A DNA stretch of 64,000 nt from Sva-07 sp963716095 (GTDB taxonomy: Bacteria > Actinomycetota > Acidimicrobiia > Acidimicrobiales > Ilumatobacteraceae), in the NCBI GenBank assembly GCA_963716095.1, contig CAVQSV010000011.1:251287-315286 (forward strand), read 5' to 3'. Below, in pieces: positions 34,812 through 43,373 of the stretch (its first letter is position 1; each line of letters starts with the position of its first letter). Below the pieces are notes generated by a model. The model was not told the origin of the DNA, searched no databases, and worked only from the letters and a program-made list of their open reading frames with translations. The translations under genes were made by a program, and so were the position numbers.

Positions 34812-35252
34812 TCAGTCGGGGTGTGCGACGGTCACGTTGCCCTCGGTCCACATCACCGTGAGCGTGCGGTGGGCGATGCGCCAGCCGTCCGGCGTGCGCA
34901 CCAGCCGATCCTCGTACCGACCGGCAACGATGTAGTTCGGGCCACCGACCGCCTCTGTCCGGATGTGTTGGGCCTGCAGATAGCAGCGATGGGTCGCCGA
35001 GTCCGCCGTGACGTCGATCTCGTGGTTGCCGACCAGGTGCTGGCTGTCATCGAGGTGTTCGAGCGCCTTGCGGATCCGGCCGCGGATTGCGTCGATCCCC
35101 ACGAGCGTCGTCGGCGTGCCGAGTTCGGCAGTCGAGTCGGGCAGGAACACCTCGTCGAGCAGCGACCAGTCCCTGGTGTCGAGCGCACGGCAGTAGCGAA
35201 ACGCGACGTTGCGGATGTCGCGCTCGTCGATGAGGGTCTGCAGGTCGGTCAT
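34812..35252 (-). CDS. SnoaL-like/NTF2-fold protein
   Basis: A 146-residue NTF2-like protein with the SnoaL_4 pattern: IDERDIRNVAFRYCRALD at the N-terminus (ALD-RDW boundary), HLVGNHEIDV, then YEDRLVRTPDGWRIAHRTLT at the C-terminus. Such proteins are dehydratases/isomerases or small subunits in ring-hydroxylating systems. It lies 45 bp downstream of the SDR (35298-36098) on the same strand and upstream of the Rieske-P450 operon. The substrate is not known. Confidence 0.78.
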   Translation of the reverse strand: MTDLQTLIDERDIRNVAFRYCRALDTRDWSLLDEVFLPDSTAELGTPTTLVGIDAIRGRIRKALEHLDDSQHLVGNHEIDVTADSATHRCYLQAQHIRTEAVGGPNYIVAGRYEDRLVRTPDGWRIAHRTLTVMWTEGNVTVAHPD

Positions 35253-35297
35253 GTGATGATTCCTCAGGTGAGTTGCTGATGCGTGACGTCGGTGGCG

Positions 35298-36098
35298 TCA
35301 GACGAGCGTCCAACCGCCGTCGACGACGAGGTTCTGGCCGGTGACATAGCTCGACGCATCACTCGCGAGGTACAACACGGCGTTGGCGATGTCGGTCGGG
35401 GTGCCCTTCCGGCCGAGCGGCACGTTCGATGATCGCTGGGTGGTGATCGGGCCCATCAGGCCGCTCACCGACGGGTTCTTCGGCCAGAAGTGGTCGATCT
35501 CGCCCGCGTGCATCCGGTCGAGTGTCGGCACCGGAACGACGCCAGGACTGACAGCGTTGACCCGGATTCCGTGCGGCGACAGGTCGACGGCAAGGGTGCG
35601 TGTGAAGTGGATCGCGCCCGCCTTGGCGGTGTCGTAGCTCGGGCCGAGACAGGACAGCAACCCATCGACCGAGGCAATGTTGACGATCGCTCCCCCATCG
35701 CCCCGTTCCACCATGGCTTCGGCGACGGGTTTGCAGCAGTTGAAGAGGCTGGCGAGGTTGATGTCGATCGACCGCTTCCACGACTCGACACTCTGGTCGA
35801 GGATGCTTCCCGCCTCGCGATACGAGCCGGCGTTGTTGACGAAGATGTCGACGCGATCGCCGAGCGACGACAGTACCTCGGCGCACATCTCGGAGTCGGT
35901 GACGTCGAGCTCCACTGCCCTCCCGGCGATCTCACCGGCCACACGTTCGGCGCCCTCGGCATCGATGTCGACCGCGATCACCGACGCGCCTGCGGCCCCC
36001 AGCCGGCGGGCGATGCCTTCGCCGATCCCGGTCGCTGCGCCCGTGACCACGGCAACACGACCGGTCAGATCGAGCAATGCGGCGACATCGGCATCCAT
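35298..36098 (-). CDS. SDR family oxidoreductase
   Basis: A 266-residue classical SDR: TGAATGIG at 19-26, NNAG at 88-91, Ser143, Tyr155 and Lys159 (YDTAK). A longer-than-usual substrate loop runs about 185-217 (MHAGEIDHFWPKNPSVSGLM), which may shape specificity. It is divergent from the Rieske gene at 36200 over about 100 bp, so the two may share regulation. Confidence 0.86.
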   Translation of the reverse strand: MDADVAALLDLTGRVAVVTGAATGIGEGIARRLGAAGASVIAVDIDAEGAERVAGEIAGRAVELDVTDSEMCAEVLSSLGDRVDIFVNNAGSYREAGSILDQSVESWKRSIDINLASLFNCCKPVAEAMVERGDGGAIVNIASVDGLLSCLGPSYDTAKAGAIHFTRTLAVDLSPHGIRVNAVSPGVVPVPTLDRMHAGEIDHFWPKNPSVSGLMGPITTQRSSNVPLGRKGTPTDIANAVLYLASDASSYVTGQNLVVDGGWTLV

Positions 36099-36199
36099 CG
36101 CCGTGACGTTACGGACCAGCGACGGCAGCGCAGGAGTCGGGCGTGGGCAGCCCGGACTCGGGCCGCAGGCGCTGGAGGAGCATCTGCCACACTGACCTC

Positions 36200-37324
36200 A
36201 TGTTCGACGAACTCCTCGAACGCCTGCGCGCCAACGTCGACTCAGGCCTGCCCGACATGTGCGACGCGCCGATGAAGGTGCCGGCATCCACCTACGCCGA
36301 CGCCGACCAGTACGCCACCGAGATCGCCGAGATCTTCCTGCGCGTCCCCCTCCTGGTCGCACTGAGTTGCGATGTGCGCGAACCCGGCGACTACATCACC
36401 TTCGAGATCGCCGGACGTCCGATCATCGTGGTGCGAGGCGACGACGGCACCGTGCGCACACTGCTGAACATCTGTCGTCACCGGGGCGCACGACTCACCG
36501 AGGAACACTGCGGCTCTGCGCGACGGTTCACCTGTCCGTACCACGCGTGGAGCTACGACAACCGGGGCGCGCTCGTCGGTGTTCCGGGCGACGACTCGTT
36601 CGGCGACCTCGACGTGAACGGCCTGATGGAACTCCCGACCGAGGAACGCCACGGTGCCGTGTTCGCGTCACTCGATCCGGAAGCCACGCTCGATCTCGAC
36701 AGCTGGCTCGACGGTCTCGGCGCCTCACTCGAGGCGCTCCGCCTCGACGAGCTGCACCCCTACCGGGTGCCGACCACGATCGACAGCCCCAATTGGAAGC
36801 TCGCCGCCGACGGCTATCTCGACGGCTATCACATCGGCTATCTGCATCGGAACACGATCGGACGCAAGGCGATCACCAACCGCAACACCTACGACTTCTT
36901 CGGGCCGCATGTGCGAGTCGGCTTCGCGACCAAGAAGACCCGCGACTCTGCGGAACCGTTCGACCCGGCAACGTTGCCCGAGTACATGAGCCTGGTGCAC
37001 TACGTCTTCCCGAACGTGTCGATCTCGGGCGGGCTCGGCGACTCGTTGATGCTGAGCAAACTGCTGCCCGGCCCGACCGTCGACCAGTCGACGACGCTGC
37101 AGTTCCAGTACTACCGAGAGCCGGTCGAAGGGACCCTGGTCGAGGTGGCCGAGGAGAAGCGGGCCACCTACGAAGCCGTCGTCCGCGACGAGGACTGCGC
37201 CACGATCTTCGGCATCAACGACGCGCTCGGCGCCATCGGCGACGGCCACGTGGTGTTCGGTCGCAACGAGTCCGGCAACCAGCACCTCCACCACACGATC
37301 CAGTCACTCACCCAGCACCGCTGA
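36200..37324 (+). CDS. Rieske non-haem iron oxygenase, alpha subunit
   Basis: A 374-residue Rieske oxygenase, shorter than the other three. Rieske ligands are Cys92/His94 (CRHRG) and Cys112/His115 (CPYHAW); the mononuclear iron region is DGYHIGYLH near 211-219. The size and pattern resemble the monooxygenase/demethylase branch rather than classical dioxygenases. The start at 36200 (MFDELLERLR) is chosen; an in-frame ATG at 36143 adds residues without resemblance. It is transcribed alone and followed by a pair of palindromes. Confidence 0.87.
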   Translation: MFDELLERLRANVDSGLPDMCDAPMKVPASTYADADQYATEIAEIFLRVPLLVALSCDVREPGDYITFEIAGRPIIVVRGDDGTVRTLLNICRHRGARLTEEHCGSARRFTCPYHAWSYDNRGALVGVPGDDSFGDLDVNGLMELPTEERHGAVFASLDPEATLDLDSWLDGLGASLEALRLDELHPYRVPTTIDSPNWKLAADGYLDGYHIGYLHRNTIGRKAITNRNTYDFFGPHVRVGFATKKTRDSAEPFDPATLPEYMSLVHYVFPNVSISGGLGDSLMLSKLLPGPTVDQSTTLQFQYYREPVEGTLVEVAEEKRATYEAVVRDEDCATIFGINDALGAIGDGHVVFGRNESGNQHLHHTIQSLTQHR

Positions 37325-37347
37325 CCCCTCCGGACCCCCACCGGAGC

Positions 37348-37385
37348 GATGAGCGAACGAACCAGATCCGGCCACTTCGCTCATC
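37348..37385 (-). repeat. 38-bp GATGAG palindrome, type A copy 11
   Basis: Arms GATGAGCGAA and TTCGCTCATC, core ACCAGATCCGG (reverse orientation). It begins 23 bp after the Rieske stop, between convergent genes; first of a pair 61 bp apart. Confidence 0.9.
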
Positions 37386-37408
37386 GCCTGCGGGTGCCGA
37401 ACGCGAGC

Positions 37409-37446
37409 GATGAGCGAATCCCGCAGATGTGGTGTGTTCGCTCATC
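37409..37446 (+). repeat. 38-bp GATGAG palindrome, type A copy 12
   Basis: Arms GATGAGCGAA and TTCGCTCATC with the GCAGATGTGGT loop subtype, so this pair mixes two loop types. It ends 18 bp before the SDR stop. Confidence 0.9.
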
Positions 37447-37464
37447 GGAACGGGGGTGGGCGAG

Positions 37465-38238
37465 TCAGCGGTCGCCGCCGTTGACGACCAGCGTCTGCCC
37501 GGTGATCCACGCCGCCGCGGGAGACGCGAGGAACACCACGGCGTTCGCGACGTCGTCAGGAGTTCCGAGCCGACCGAGCGGCACGCCGATCCGCTTCGCG
37601 AGCTCGGGGAGGTCGTCCTCGGTTGCCTCGAAGAACTCCATGAACACCTCCGTCGGGACCGGCCCGGGCGCGACGCCGTTCACCCGGATCTGCCGCGGCG
37701 CGAGCTCGCTCGACAGTGTCTTGGTCAGGCTGTCGACACCTGCTTTGGCCACGGCATAGGGACCGTTGTTCGGGGACGCCTTGAGCGCCGCGGTCGATGA
37801 GATGTTGATGATCGAGGCTCCGTCGTCCATCACCCTGGCGGCCGCTCGGGCGCCGGTGAAGACCGCACGCAGGTTGACGTCGAGCTGATAGTCCCATTGG
37901 CGATCGGGCATGTCGGCCAGATGCCGTGGAGTCCGATCGTCGGCACCACCGGCATTGCTCACCCAGAGGGTCAGCCCGCCGAGTTCGGCGACGGCACGTT
38001 CGGCCAACTCGTCGACGAATGCGCCGTCGGTGATGTCACCGGCAATCGCCACCGCCCGACGGCCGAGGCCCCGGACCCGCTCCGCGACCGCCTCGATCTC
38101 GTTGACGCGCCGAGCGGTCAGCACCACATCACACCCCGCTTCGGCCAGCGCAAGCACAATTCCCTCACCGATCCCTCGGCCGGCACCGGTGACGACAGCC
38201 TGTCCGCCCCCGAGTGCGAAACGGTCGAGCACTGCCAT
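37465..38238 (-). CDS. SDR family oxidoreductase
   Basis: A 257-residue classical SDR: TGAGRGIG at 17-24, SNAGG at 94-98, Ser147/148, Tyr161 and Lys165. It is paralogous to the SDR at 2578-3366 and likewise resembles 7-alpha-hydroxysteroid-dehydrogenase-like enzymes. The start at 38238 has AGGGGGAAT upstream; the frame stays open far beyond but without SDR content. It is divergent from the VOC gene at 38314. Confidence 0.87.
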   Translation of the reverse strand: MAVLDRFALGGGQAVVTGAGRGIGEGIVLALAEAGCDVVLTARRVNEIEAVAERVRGLGRRAVAIAGDITDGAFVDELAERAVAELGGLTLWVSNAGGADDRTPRHLADMPDRQWDYQLDVNLRAVFTGARAAARVMDDGASIINISSTAALKASPNNGPYAVAKAGVDSLTKTLSSELAPRQIRVNGVAPGPVPTEVFMEFFEATEDDLPELAKRIGVPLGRLGTPDDVANAVVFLASPAAAWITGQTLVVNGGDR

Positions 38239-38313
38239 GAGATTCCCCCTGATCGTCGGGTGACCACCGGTGCGGTCACGCCGACGACCATAGGCACCGC
38301 TACGGTCGCCACC

Positions 38314-38808
38314 GTGCTCGGAGGGCCCGTCCAGATCGCGTACGCCGTCGACGATGTCACGGCTGCGGCAACGGCGTGGACGGAACGCGGTGTGGGACCG
38401 TTCTTCGTTCGAGAGCACATCGAGGTCGTCAACGCCCGACTGCGCGGACGGAGCGGCACGTTCGATCATTCGTCCGCATTTGCCCAGTGGGGCGACGTGA
38501 TGGTCGAACTGATCCATCAGCACGATGGTGGTGCCGAGCCGATCGTGGGCGCGTCGGGCATCCACCACGTGGCCCATTTCGTCGACGACTTCGCCGATGC
38601 GAGCGCGATGCTCAGCGACTCGGGGCGACCCGAGGTGCTCTACGCCGAGACCAGCACCGGCATGCCCTTCGCCTTCCACGACGCACTCGGCGAGCGGGGC
38701 CACCTGATCGAGATCTACGAGCGGACACCGACGCTCGCCCGGTTCTACGACATGGTCAGAAGCGCCGCCACGGGGTGGGACGGCAGCAACCCGGTCCGCC
38801 GGGTGTGA
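38314..38808 (+). CDS. VOC (glyoxalase-fold) protein
   Basis: About 164 residues with the VOC pattern: VQIAYAVDDVTAAATAWTE at the N-terminus, then GIHHVAHFVDDFADASAML and FAFHDALGERGHLIEIYE, giving a likely His/His/Glu metal set. The GTG at 38314 is chosen because the first VOC strand begins three residues later; a GTG at 38260 is possible. The stop is 1 bp from the stop of the convergent SDR. Glyoxalase-like isomerase or lyase activity is possible; the substrate is unknown. Confidence 0.72.
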   Translation: MLGGPVQIAYAVDDVTAAATAWTERGVGPFFVREHIEVVNARLRGRSGTFDHSSAFAQWGDVMVELIHQHDGGAEPIVGASGIHHVAHFVDDFADASAMLSDSGRPEVLYAETSTGMPFAFHDALGERGHLIEIYERTPTLARFYDMVRSAATGWDGSNPVRRV

Positions 38809-38809
38809 C

Positions 38810-39640
38810 TCAGCTCGTCCGGCCGGCTTCGTGGATCTGGCGGTTCGAACCGATGTTGAACCGGTTCGGGGCCATCCCGGCGGTCGTCTGCCCGGCGTCG
38901 ACGACGAGCGTGTGGCCACTGACGTAGCGCGCATCGTCGCTGGCCAGGTACAACGCTGCTGCCGCGATGTCGTGGGGCACGCCGGCATAGCCGAGCGGTG
39001 ACATCGAGGCGATCCGATCGCTGGTCTTGTCCAGGTCGTCGGGGTCGCCGCTGGTGACCGACGCGGTCATGGCGGTGACCGTGTTGCCGGGAGCGATGGC
39101 ATTGACGCGGATTCCGTTGGGCGCGAGTTCGTTGGCGACCGACTTGGTCAGCCCGATCACCCCGTGTTTGGCAGCCGTGTAGGCGTGCGGGCCCAATCCG
39201 CCGAGCACACCGGCCGTGCTGGCGGTGTTGAGGATCACGCCGGAGTTCTGCTCGAGCATCACCCGGGAGGCGTGCTTCGTGCCGAGGAACACCCCGCGCA
39301 ACAGAATGGCGATCGTGTTGTCCCATGCCTCGGTTGGCATCTCCGAGATGCGACCGACGGCACCGACGATGCCGGCGTTGTTGAACATGATGTCGAGCCG
39401 GCCGAACTCGGCGACGGCGAGATCGACGGCAGCTGCGACCTGCGCCTCGTCGAGCACGTTCACTTCGGCGAAGCGTGCCGAGTCGCCGAGCTCGTCCACG
39501 AGGGCGAGGCCTGCGTCGACCTGCATGTCGGCGACGACGACGTTGGCCCCCTCCTCGACGAACAATCGGGCGGTGCCGGCTCCGATCCCGCTCGCTGCGC
39601 CGGTGATCACCGCGGTCTTGCCTTCGAGGCGTCCGGTCAT
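38810..39640 (-). CDS. SDR family oxidoreductase
   Basis: A 276-residue classical SDR: TGAASGIG at 13-20, NNAG at 87-90, Ser141, Tyr154 and Lys158 (YTAAK). The aspartate at the end of the second strand (VVVADMQ) suggests NAD preference. A C-terminal tail beyond residue about 255 (AGMAPNRFNIGSNRQ) is longer than in most SDRs. It lies 49 bp downstream of the phosphotransferase-family gene on the same strand. Confidence 0.86.
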   Translation of the reverse strand: MTGRLEGKTAVITGAASGIGAGTARLFVEEGANVVVADMQVDAGLALVDELGDSARFAEVNVLDEAQVAAAVDLAVAEFGRLDIMFNNAGIVGAVGRISEMPTEAWDNTIAILLRGVFLGTKHASRVMLEQNSGVILNTASTAGVLGGLGPHAYTAAKHGVIGLTKSVANELAPNGIRVNAIAPGNTVTAMTASVTSGDPDDLDKTSDRIASMSPLGYAGVPHDIAAAALYLASDDARYVSGHTLVVDAGQTTAGMAPNRFNIGSNRQIHEAGRTS

Positions 39641-39689
39641 CGCTGTCTCCCTGGGGTTGCTGTGCGTACTGGTTGGTCGGGCATCGTCG

Positions 39690-40781
39690 TCAGGTGCCGA
39701 ACCCGTGATCGATCAGTGCAGCCTGGGCCCGTTCGACCACGGCGGTCCACAGTGCCACGGCGCGCTCGCTCGTGAAGTCGAGCGTCCCGACGGCGAACAC
39801 CGGGATCACCCAGCCGCAGGCGATGCCGACCTTGTAGTCCGCTTGCAGGGACTCGAAGGAGTAGTCGTCCACCCCGTTGGCGACCAGCGCGTCGTGGTAG
39901 CTCCGCAGGAGGTCGGTCTCGTGGGCACGGCGGTCGTCGACCGTGAGGTTCTGCGACAACAGATAGCCGACATCTTCGGCGCCGCCGCCCTGGCTGATGG
40001 TTTGCCAGTCGACGACCGCCACGGAGCCGTCGGTGTCGAACATCAGGTTGTCGGCGCGATAGTCGAAGTGGACGAGCGTGTGCGGCATCGCTTCGAGGTC
40101 GTCGAGGATCTGACCCCGCGCAGCTGCGTAACCGGCCACGTAGGCCTCGAGTTCGGGCTGGATCACGTGACCGAAGGCCTCCATGAACCCGGGCAGCGAG
40201 GCGTCGTAGATCGAGGCGCCGGCCTGGTTCAGCGGACCGTTGATGATCGGCACGAAATCGGCCTCCTCGAGCCCGGCACCGCCCCAGAAGGTGGCGTGGT
40301 GAGCAGCGAGGGCGACCAGCGCCTGCTCGGCCTGCTCGGGGCTGAGGCCGGCGAGTTGGTCACCGAGCGTGAGCGAGGACAGATCCTCCATCAACAACAG
40401 GTAGCGCTCGTCTTCGGGGGCCGCCGCGGTCTCACACGTGACGTGGTAGATCGCGGGCGTCCGCAACGACGACTTCGGCGCCAGCTCGGCGTAGAACCGG
40501 TGCTCACGCTCGTAGATGCGGGTGGGGTGCATCATCGCAGCCACCTCGGGCGAGTGGGTGGGGAACTTGGCGATGACGCTCGTCGGCGCATCGGTCGCGT
40601 CGCCCTCGTAGACCACTCCGACCTTGCCGACCTCGCCCATGAAGCCCACACCGGCTGCGCCCGGATCGATGACCACGGACGCCACCGCCGTGCCGGCGCC
40701 GATCGTCCCGGATTCGCGCAACGCCTCGGTCAGCCACTCGGCGGTGATCTCGCTGGTCGTCGTCGGCAATGTCGTCGTCAT
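39690..40781 (-). CDS. phosphotransferase family protein (APH/ecdysteroid-kinase-like)
   Basis: A 363-residue protein kinase-like small-molecule phosphotransferase. Brenner-type catalytic motif LVHFDYRADNLMF (HxDxxxxN) near residues 233-245, DFG-equivalent VVDWQ near 254-258, and SVIAKFP as the probable ATP-anchoring lysine. Family members phosphorylate antibiotics, choline, ecdysteroids or acyl-CoA-linked alcohols. In acyl-CoA catabolic settings, relatives (FadE36-like fusions) occur beside acyl-CoA dehydrogenases. Here the neighbours are an SDR and a Rieske ferredoxin; the substrate is unknown. Confidence 0.78.
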   Translation of the reverse strand: MTTTLPTTTSEITAEWLTEALRESGTIGAGTAVASVVIDPGAAGVGFMGEVGKVGVVYEGDATDAPTSVIAKFPTHSPEVAAMMHPTRIYEREHRFYAELAPKSSLRTPAIYHVTCETAAAPEDERYLLLMEDLSSLTLGDQLAGLSPEQAEQALVALAAHHATFWGGAGLEEADFVPIINGPLNQAGASIYDASLPGFMEAFGHVIQPELEAYVAGYAAARGQILDDLEAMPHTLVHFDYRADNLMFDTDGSVAVVDWQTISQGGGAEDVGYLLSQNLTVDDRRAHETDLLRSYHDALVANGVDDYSFESLQADYKVGIACGWVIPVFAVGTLDFTSERAVALWTAVVERAQAALIDHGFGT

Positions 40782-40830
40782 GGCGGCGAAGGTAGCCAGG
40801 CGAGCTCAGCCGACTCGCACCGAACCTGTT

Positions 40831-40855
40831 ACGACTGGTGTCTGACACCAATCGT
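40831..40855. terminator. hairpin terminator after the Rieske ferredoxin gene
   Basis: Inverted repeat ACGA-n-TGGTGTC / GACACCA-n-TCGT with a single-base centre, 6 bp downstream of the ferredoxin stop. There is no U-tract. Its GGTGTCTGACACC core is nearly the same as the core of the palindrome at 55873-55905. Confidence 0.6.
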
Positions 40856-40861
40856 CACAGC

Positions 40862-41230
40862 TCAGGGCGTGGGGTCGGCTTGCCCACCACCGGATCCGAG
40901 CACCATCACCGCAACGCCGTCGGTCTCGTCGACCCGATGGCAGCCGACACCCTCCCACGCTGGCGGGCCGGAGTGAGATCCATCGCGGACATCGAACGAT
41001 GCGCCATGGAGCGGACAGGTCAGACCGAAGCCGCGCAGTCGCCCCTCGCTGAGCGGTGTGTCGGCGTGCGAACAGTTGTCATCGAGCGCGTACAGCTCGC
41101 CCCCGGCCCGACAGACCACGATGCCGTCGGGTCCGATCTGCTCGAAACAGCGAAGCTGTCCGTCCGCCAGGTCGCTCAGGTCGCCGAGTTCGATCCGCTC
41201 CCCGTCAGCCACCGAGGACCCCCGTCGCAC
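40862..41230 (-). CDS. Rieske [2Fe-2S] ferredoxin
   Basis: A small Rieske-type ferredoxin of 122 residues from the GTG at 41230: cluster ligands Cys53/His55 (CSHAD) and Cys72/His75 (CPLHG), then FDVRDG. It would pass electrons to one or more of the Rieske oxygenases in the island; no reductase gene accompanies it. The N-terminus is uncertain. A separate frame starting at ATG 41285 (MTDITEPSPQIGG) runs into it and could be the real start if one base is miscalled near 41210. Confidence 0.8.
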   Translation of the reverse strand: MRRGSSVADGERIELGDLSDLADGQLRCFEQIGPDGIVVCRAGGELYALDDNCSHADTPLSEGRLRGFGLTCPLHGASFDVRDGSHSGPPAWEGVGCHRVDETDGVAVMVLGSGGGQADPTP

Positions 41231-41329
41231 TTGCAGACCCGGTGGCCCCTCCGATCTGAGGCGATGGTTCGGTGATGTCGGTCATGCGGTCCCCTCGACC
41301 TGTACTCGGCAACGTCGCCACAACTAACC

Positions 41330-41345
41330 TAACGAACGTTCGGCA
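41330..41345. promoter_or_regulatory. palindromic candidate operator in a divergent promoter
   Basis: TAACGAACGTTCGGCA contains the perfect 10-bp palindrome CGAACGTTCG in the gap between the Rieske ferredoxin and the VOC-Rieske operon. The half-site resembles the CGAACGATC element at 6637-6645, so both may be TetR-family sites. Confidence 0.35.
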
Positions 41346-41414
41346 AGGAGGAGGGCTCTGCGCCGTGTCTGGGGAAGCGACGGGAATGCACCAACACACG
41401 ACAGGCGGCCCGCG

Positions 41415-41924
41415 ATGATCCGTGGCATTCACCACGTCGGGCTCTCGACGCCCGACCTCGATCGGCTCGTCGCCTTCTACCGGGACGCCTTGGGATTCGA
41501 GGTGGTGATGACGTCCGAATGGCGTGACCGCGAGATCATCGATCGGATGGTCGGACTCTCCGGGTCGGCTGCGCGCCAAGTGATGCTCAAGGCCGGCAAC
41601 GCCTTCCTCGAGTTGTTCGAGTACGAGTCGCCGACGCCTCGCGCCGCCGCGCGACGACCGCAACCCGGCCGACCACGGCTACACACACTTCTGCGTCGAC
41701 GTGGTCGACATCGACGCCGAGTACGAACGCCTGTCGGCCAACGGCATGACGTTCCATGCGCCTCCGCCGACCACCGACGAGTTGGGACACGCACGCCTCC
41801 GGGCCATCTACTGCGCGAGATCCCGACGGCAACATCGTCGAGCTGCAGGAGGTCGCTCGACCCCAGCGTTCCGTTCGGCCTCGACCACACCGACCTCGTC
41901 GAGTTCGAGCGGGCGGCCCCGTGA
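41415..41924 (+). pseudogene. VOC (glyoxalase-fold) protein with three apparent insertions
   Basis: The corrected protein (about 168 residues) is a VOC enzyme: MIRGIHHVGLSTPDLDRLVAFY, FLELFEYESP, HGYTHFCVDVVDIDAEY, RDPDGNIVELQEV, then SLDPSVPFGLDHTDLVEFE. These blocks lie in three successive frames; shifts occur near 41637, 41816 and 41854, each an extra base. Since three insertions restore the original frame, an uninterrupted 169-codon ORF remains, but its central third is nonsense. Sequence error is likely. The stop overlaps the GTG of the Rieske gene (GTGA). Confidence 0.7.
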
Positions 41925-43360
41925 GCGAGACCACCACCCCCGTCAGTGTCGGACCCGGCGACGCGAGATGTCCCGGGCCGAGTACCCGCGACCTGATTCT
42001 CGGCGATTCGACGCCGCCGCCGGCAGCACTCCTCGAGGAGTCGTACACGTTCGAGGGCGACGACGACGTGCCCTACTCGGAGTTCACGTCACCGGAGTTC
42101 GCCGGCGCCGAGCACGACCACATGTGGTCACGCACCTGGCAGTGGGCCTGCCGCGAGGAACACATCCCGGAGCCCGGCGACTACTACGTGTACGACATCG
42201 GCGACCGGTCCGCGCTCGTCGTCCGTGGCCCCGACGGCTCGATCAAGGCGTTCCACAACGCATGCCTGCACCGTGGCACCCAGCTCAAGCCACCGGCATC
42301 GGTCGGCTTCAGCCAGAAGTTGCGGTGCCCGTTCCACGGGTGGACCTGGTCGCTCGACGGCGAGCTGACCGACGTGCCGTGCGAGTGGGACTTCCCGCAC
42401 GTGACCGCCGACGAGTTCCGCTTGCCGGAGCTCCGAACGGCGTTGTGGGGTGGCTTCGTGTTCGTCAACTTCGACGACTGCGCACCCGAGTTGATCGCAC
42501 CACCGCTCGAGGACTATCTGGGCGTCCTCCCCGAGCACTTCGCCGACTGGGATCTCGCCGATCGCTACGTCGAGGTGCACATCCGCAAGAAGCTGCCTGC
42601 CAACTGGAAGGCGTCGGCGGAGGCGTTCCTCGAGGCGTATCACATCCTCGAAACGCACTCGCAGTCGATCTACACCGCCGGCGATGCCAACGCCCAGTAC
42701 GACGTGTTCGGCGACCACGTCAGCCGGTTCATCCACACGATCGGCACCCCGAGCCCGCATCTGCCGGACGCGAAGCGGCCTGACGAACAGGGCATCTTGA
42801 ACATGCTGATGGCGCGCAAGAATCCGGGCCACGAGGTGCCCGAGATCCCCGACGGCGAGCGAGCCCGCGACGTGTACGCCCGCCACATGCAGCAGGTTCT
42901 CGGCGAGCAGTACGACAACGACTTCTCGCAGCTGTCGGTGACCGAGACGATCGACTCGATCGAGTACTTCCTGTTTCCCAACGCCTTCTTCTTCCCCGGC
43001 CTGCAGATTCCGCTCTGCTACCGCTTCCGCCCGGACGGTCCCGACCCGGACCGCTGCATCTACGAGGTCCTGTACCTGCGACCCAAGCCCCGCTCAGGTC
43101 CGGCGCCGCTGCCGGCCGAGCCGTTCGACCTCGACGTCGACGACAGCTACACCACCGTGCCGGGCCTGCCGACCTCGCTCGGGCAGGTGCTCGATCAGGA
43201 CACCGTCAACCTCGCGGCGCAGACCAGGGGTTTCAAGGCCAGCAAGAAGCGCGGCCAGACCCTCGGCAACTACCAGGAGATCCGCGCCCGCCACTTCCAA
43301 TCCACGGTCCGCCGGTACATCGCCGAGGGACGCGACGCATCAGGAGCAACCACGACATGA
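41921..43360 (+). CDS. Rieske non-haem iron oxygenase, alpha subunit
   Basis: A 479-residue alpha subunit. Rieske ligands are Cys115/His117 (CLHRG) and Cys136/His139 (CPFHGW); the iron region is EAYHILETH near 230-238. It is paralogous to the enzyme at 33009-34355: both share the (M/W)ACREE segment, KAFHN and GGFVF(I/V)N. It starts at GTG 41921, coupled to the VOC gene, and is followed 13 bp later by a SnoaL-like protein that may be its small subunit, then by an acyl-CoA ligase. Confidence 0.89.
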   Translation: MSETTTPVSVGPGDARCPGPSTRDLILGDSTPPPAALLEESYTFEGDDDVPYSEFTSPEFAGAEHDHMWSRTWQWACREEHIPEPGDYYVYDIGDRSALVVRGPDGSIKAFHNACLHRGTQLKPPASVGFSQKLRCPFHGWTWSLDGELTDVPCEWDFPHVTADEFRLPELRTALWGGFVFVNFDDCAPELIAPPLEDYLGVLPEHFADWDLADRYVEVHIRKKLPANWKASAEAFLEAYHILETHSQSIYTAGDANAQYDVFGDHVSRFIHTIGTPSPHLPDAKRPDEQGILNMLMARKNPGHEVPEIPDGERARDVYARHMQQVLGEQYDNDFSQLSVTETIDSIEYFLFPNAFFFPGLQIPLCYRFRPDGPDPDRCIYEVLYLRPKPRSGPAPLPAEPFDLDVDDSYTTVPGLPTSLGQVLDQDTVNLAAQTRGFKASKKRGQTLGNYQEIRARHFQSTVRRYIAEGRDASGATTT

Positions 43361-43373
43361 CGAGCACCAGCGG

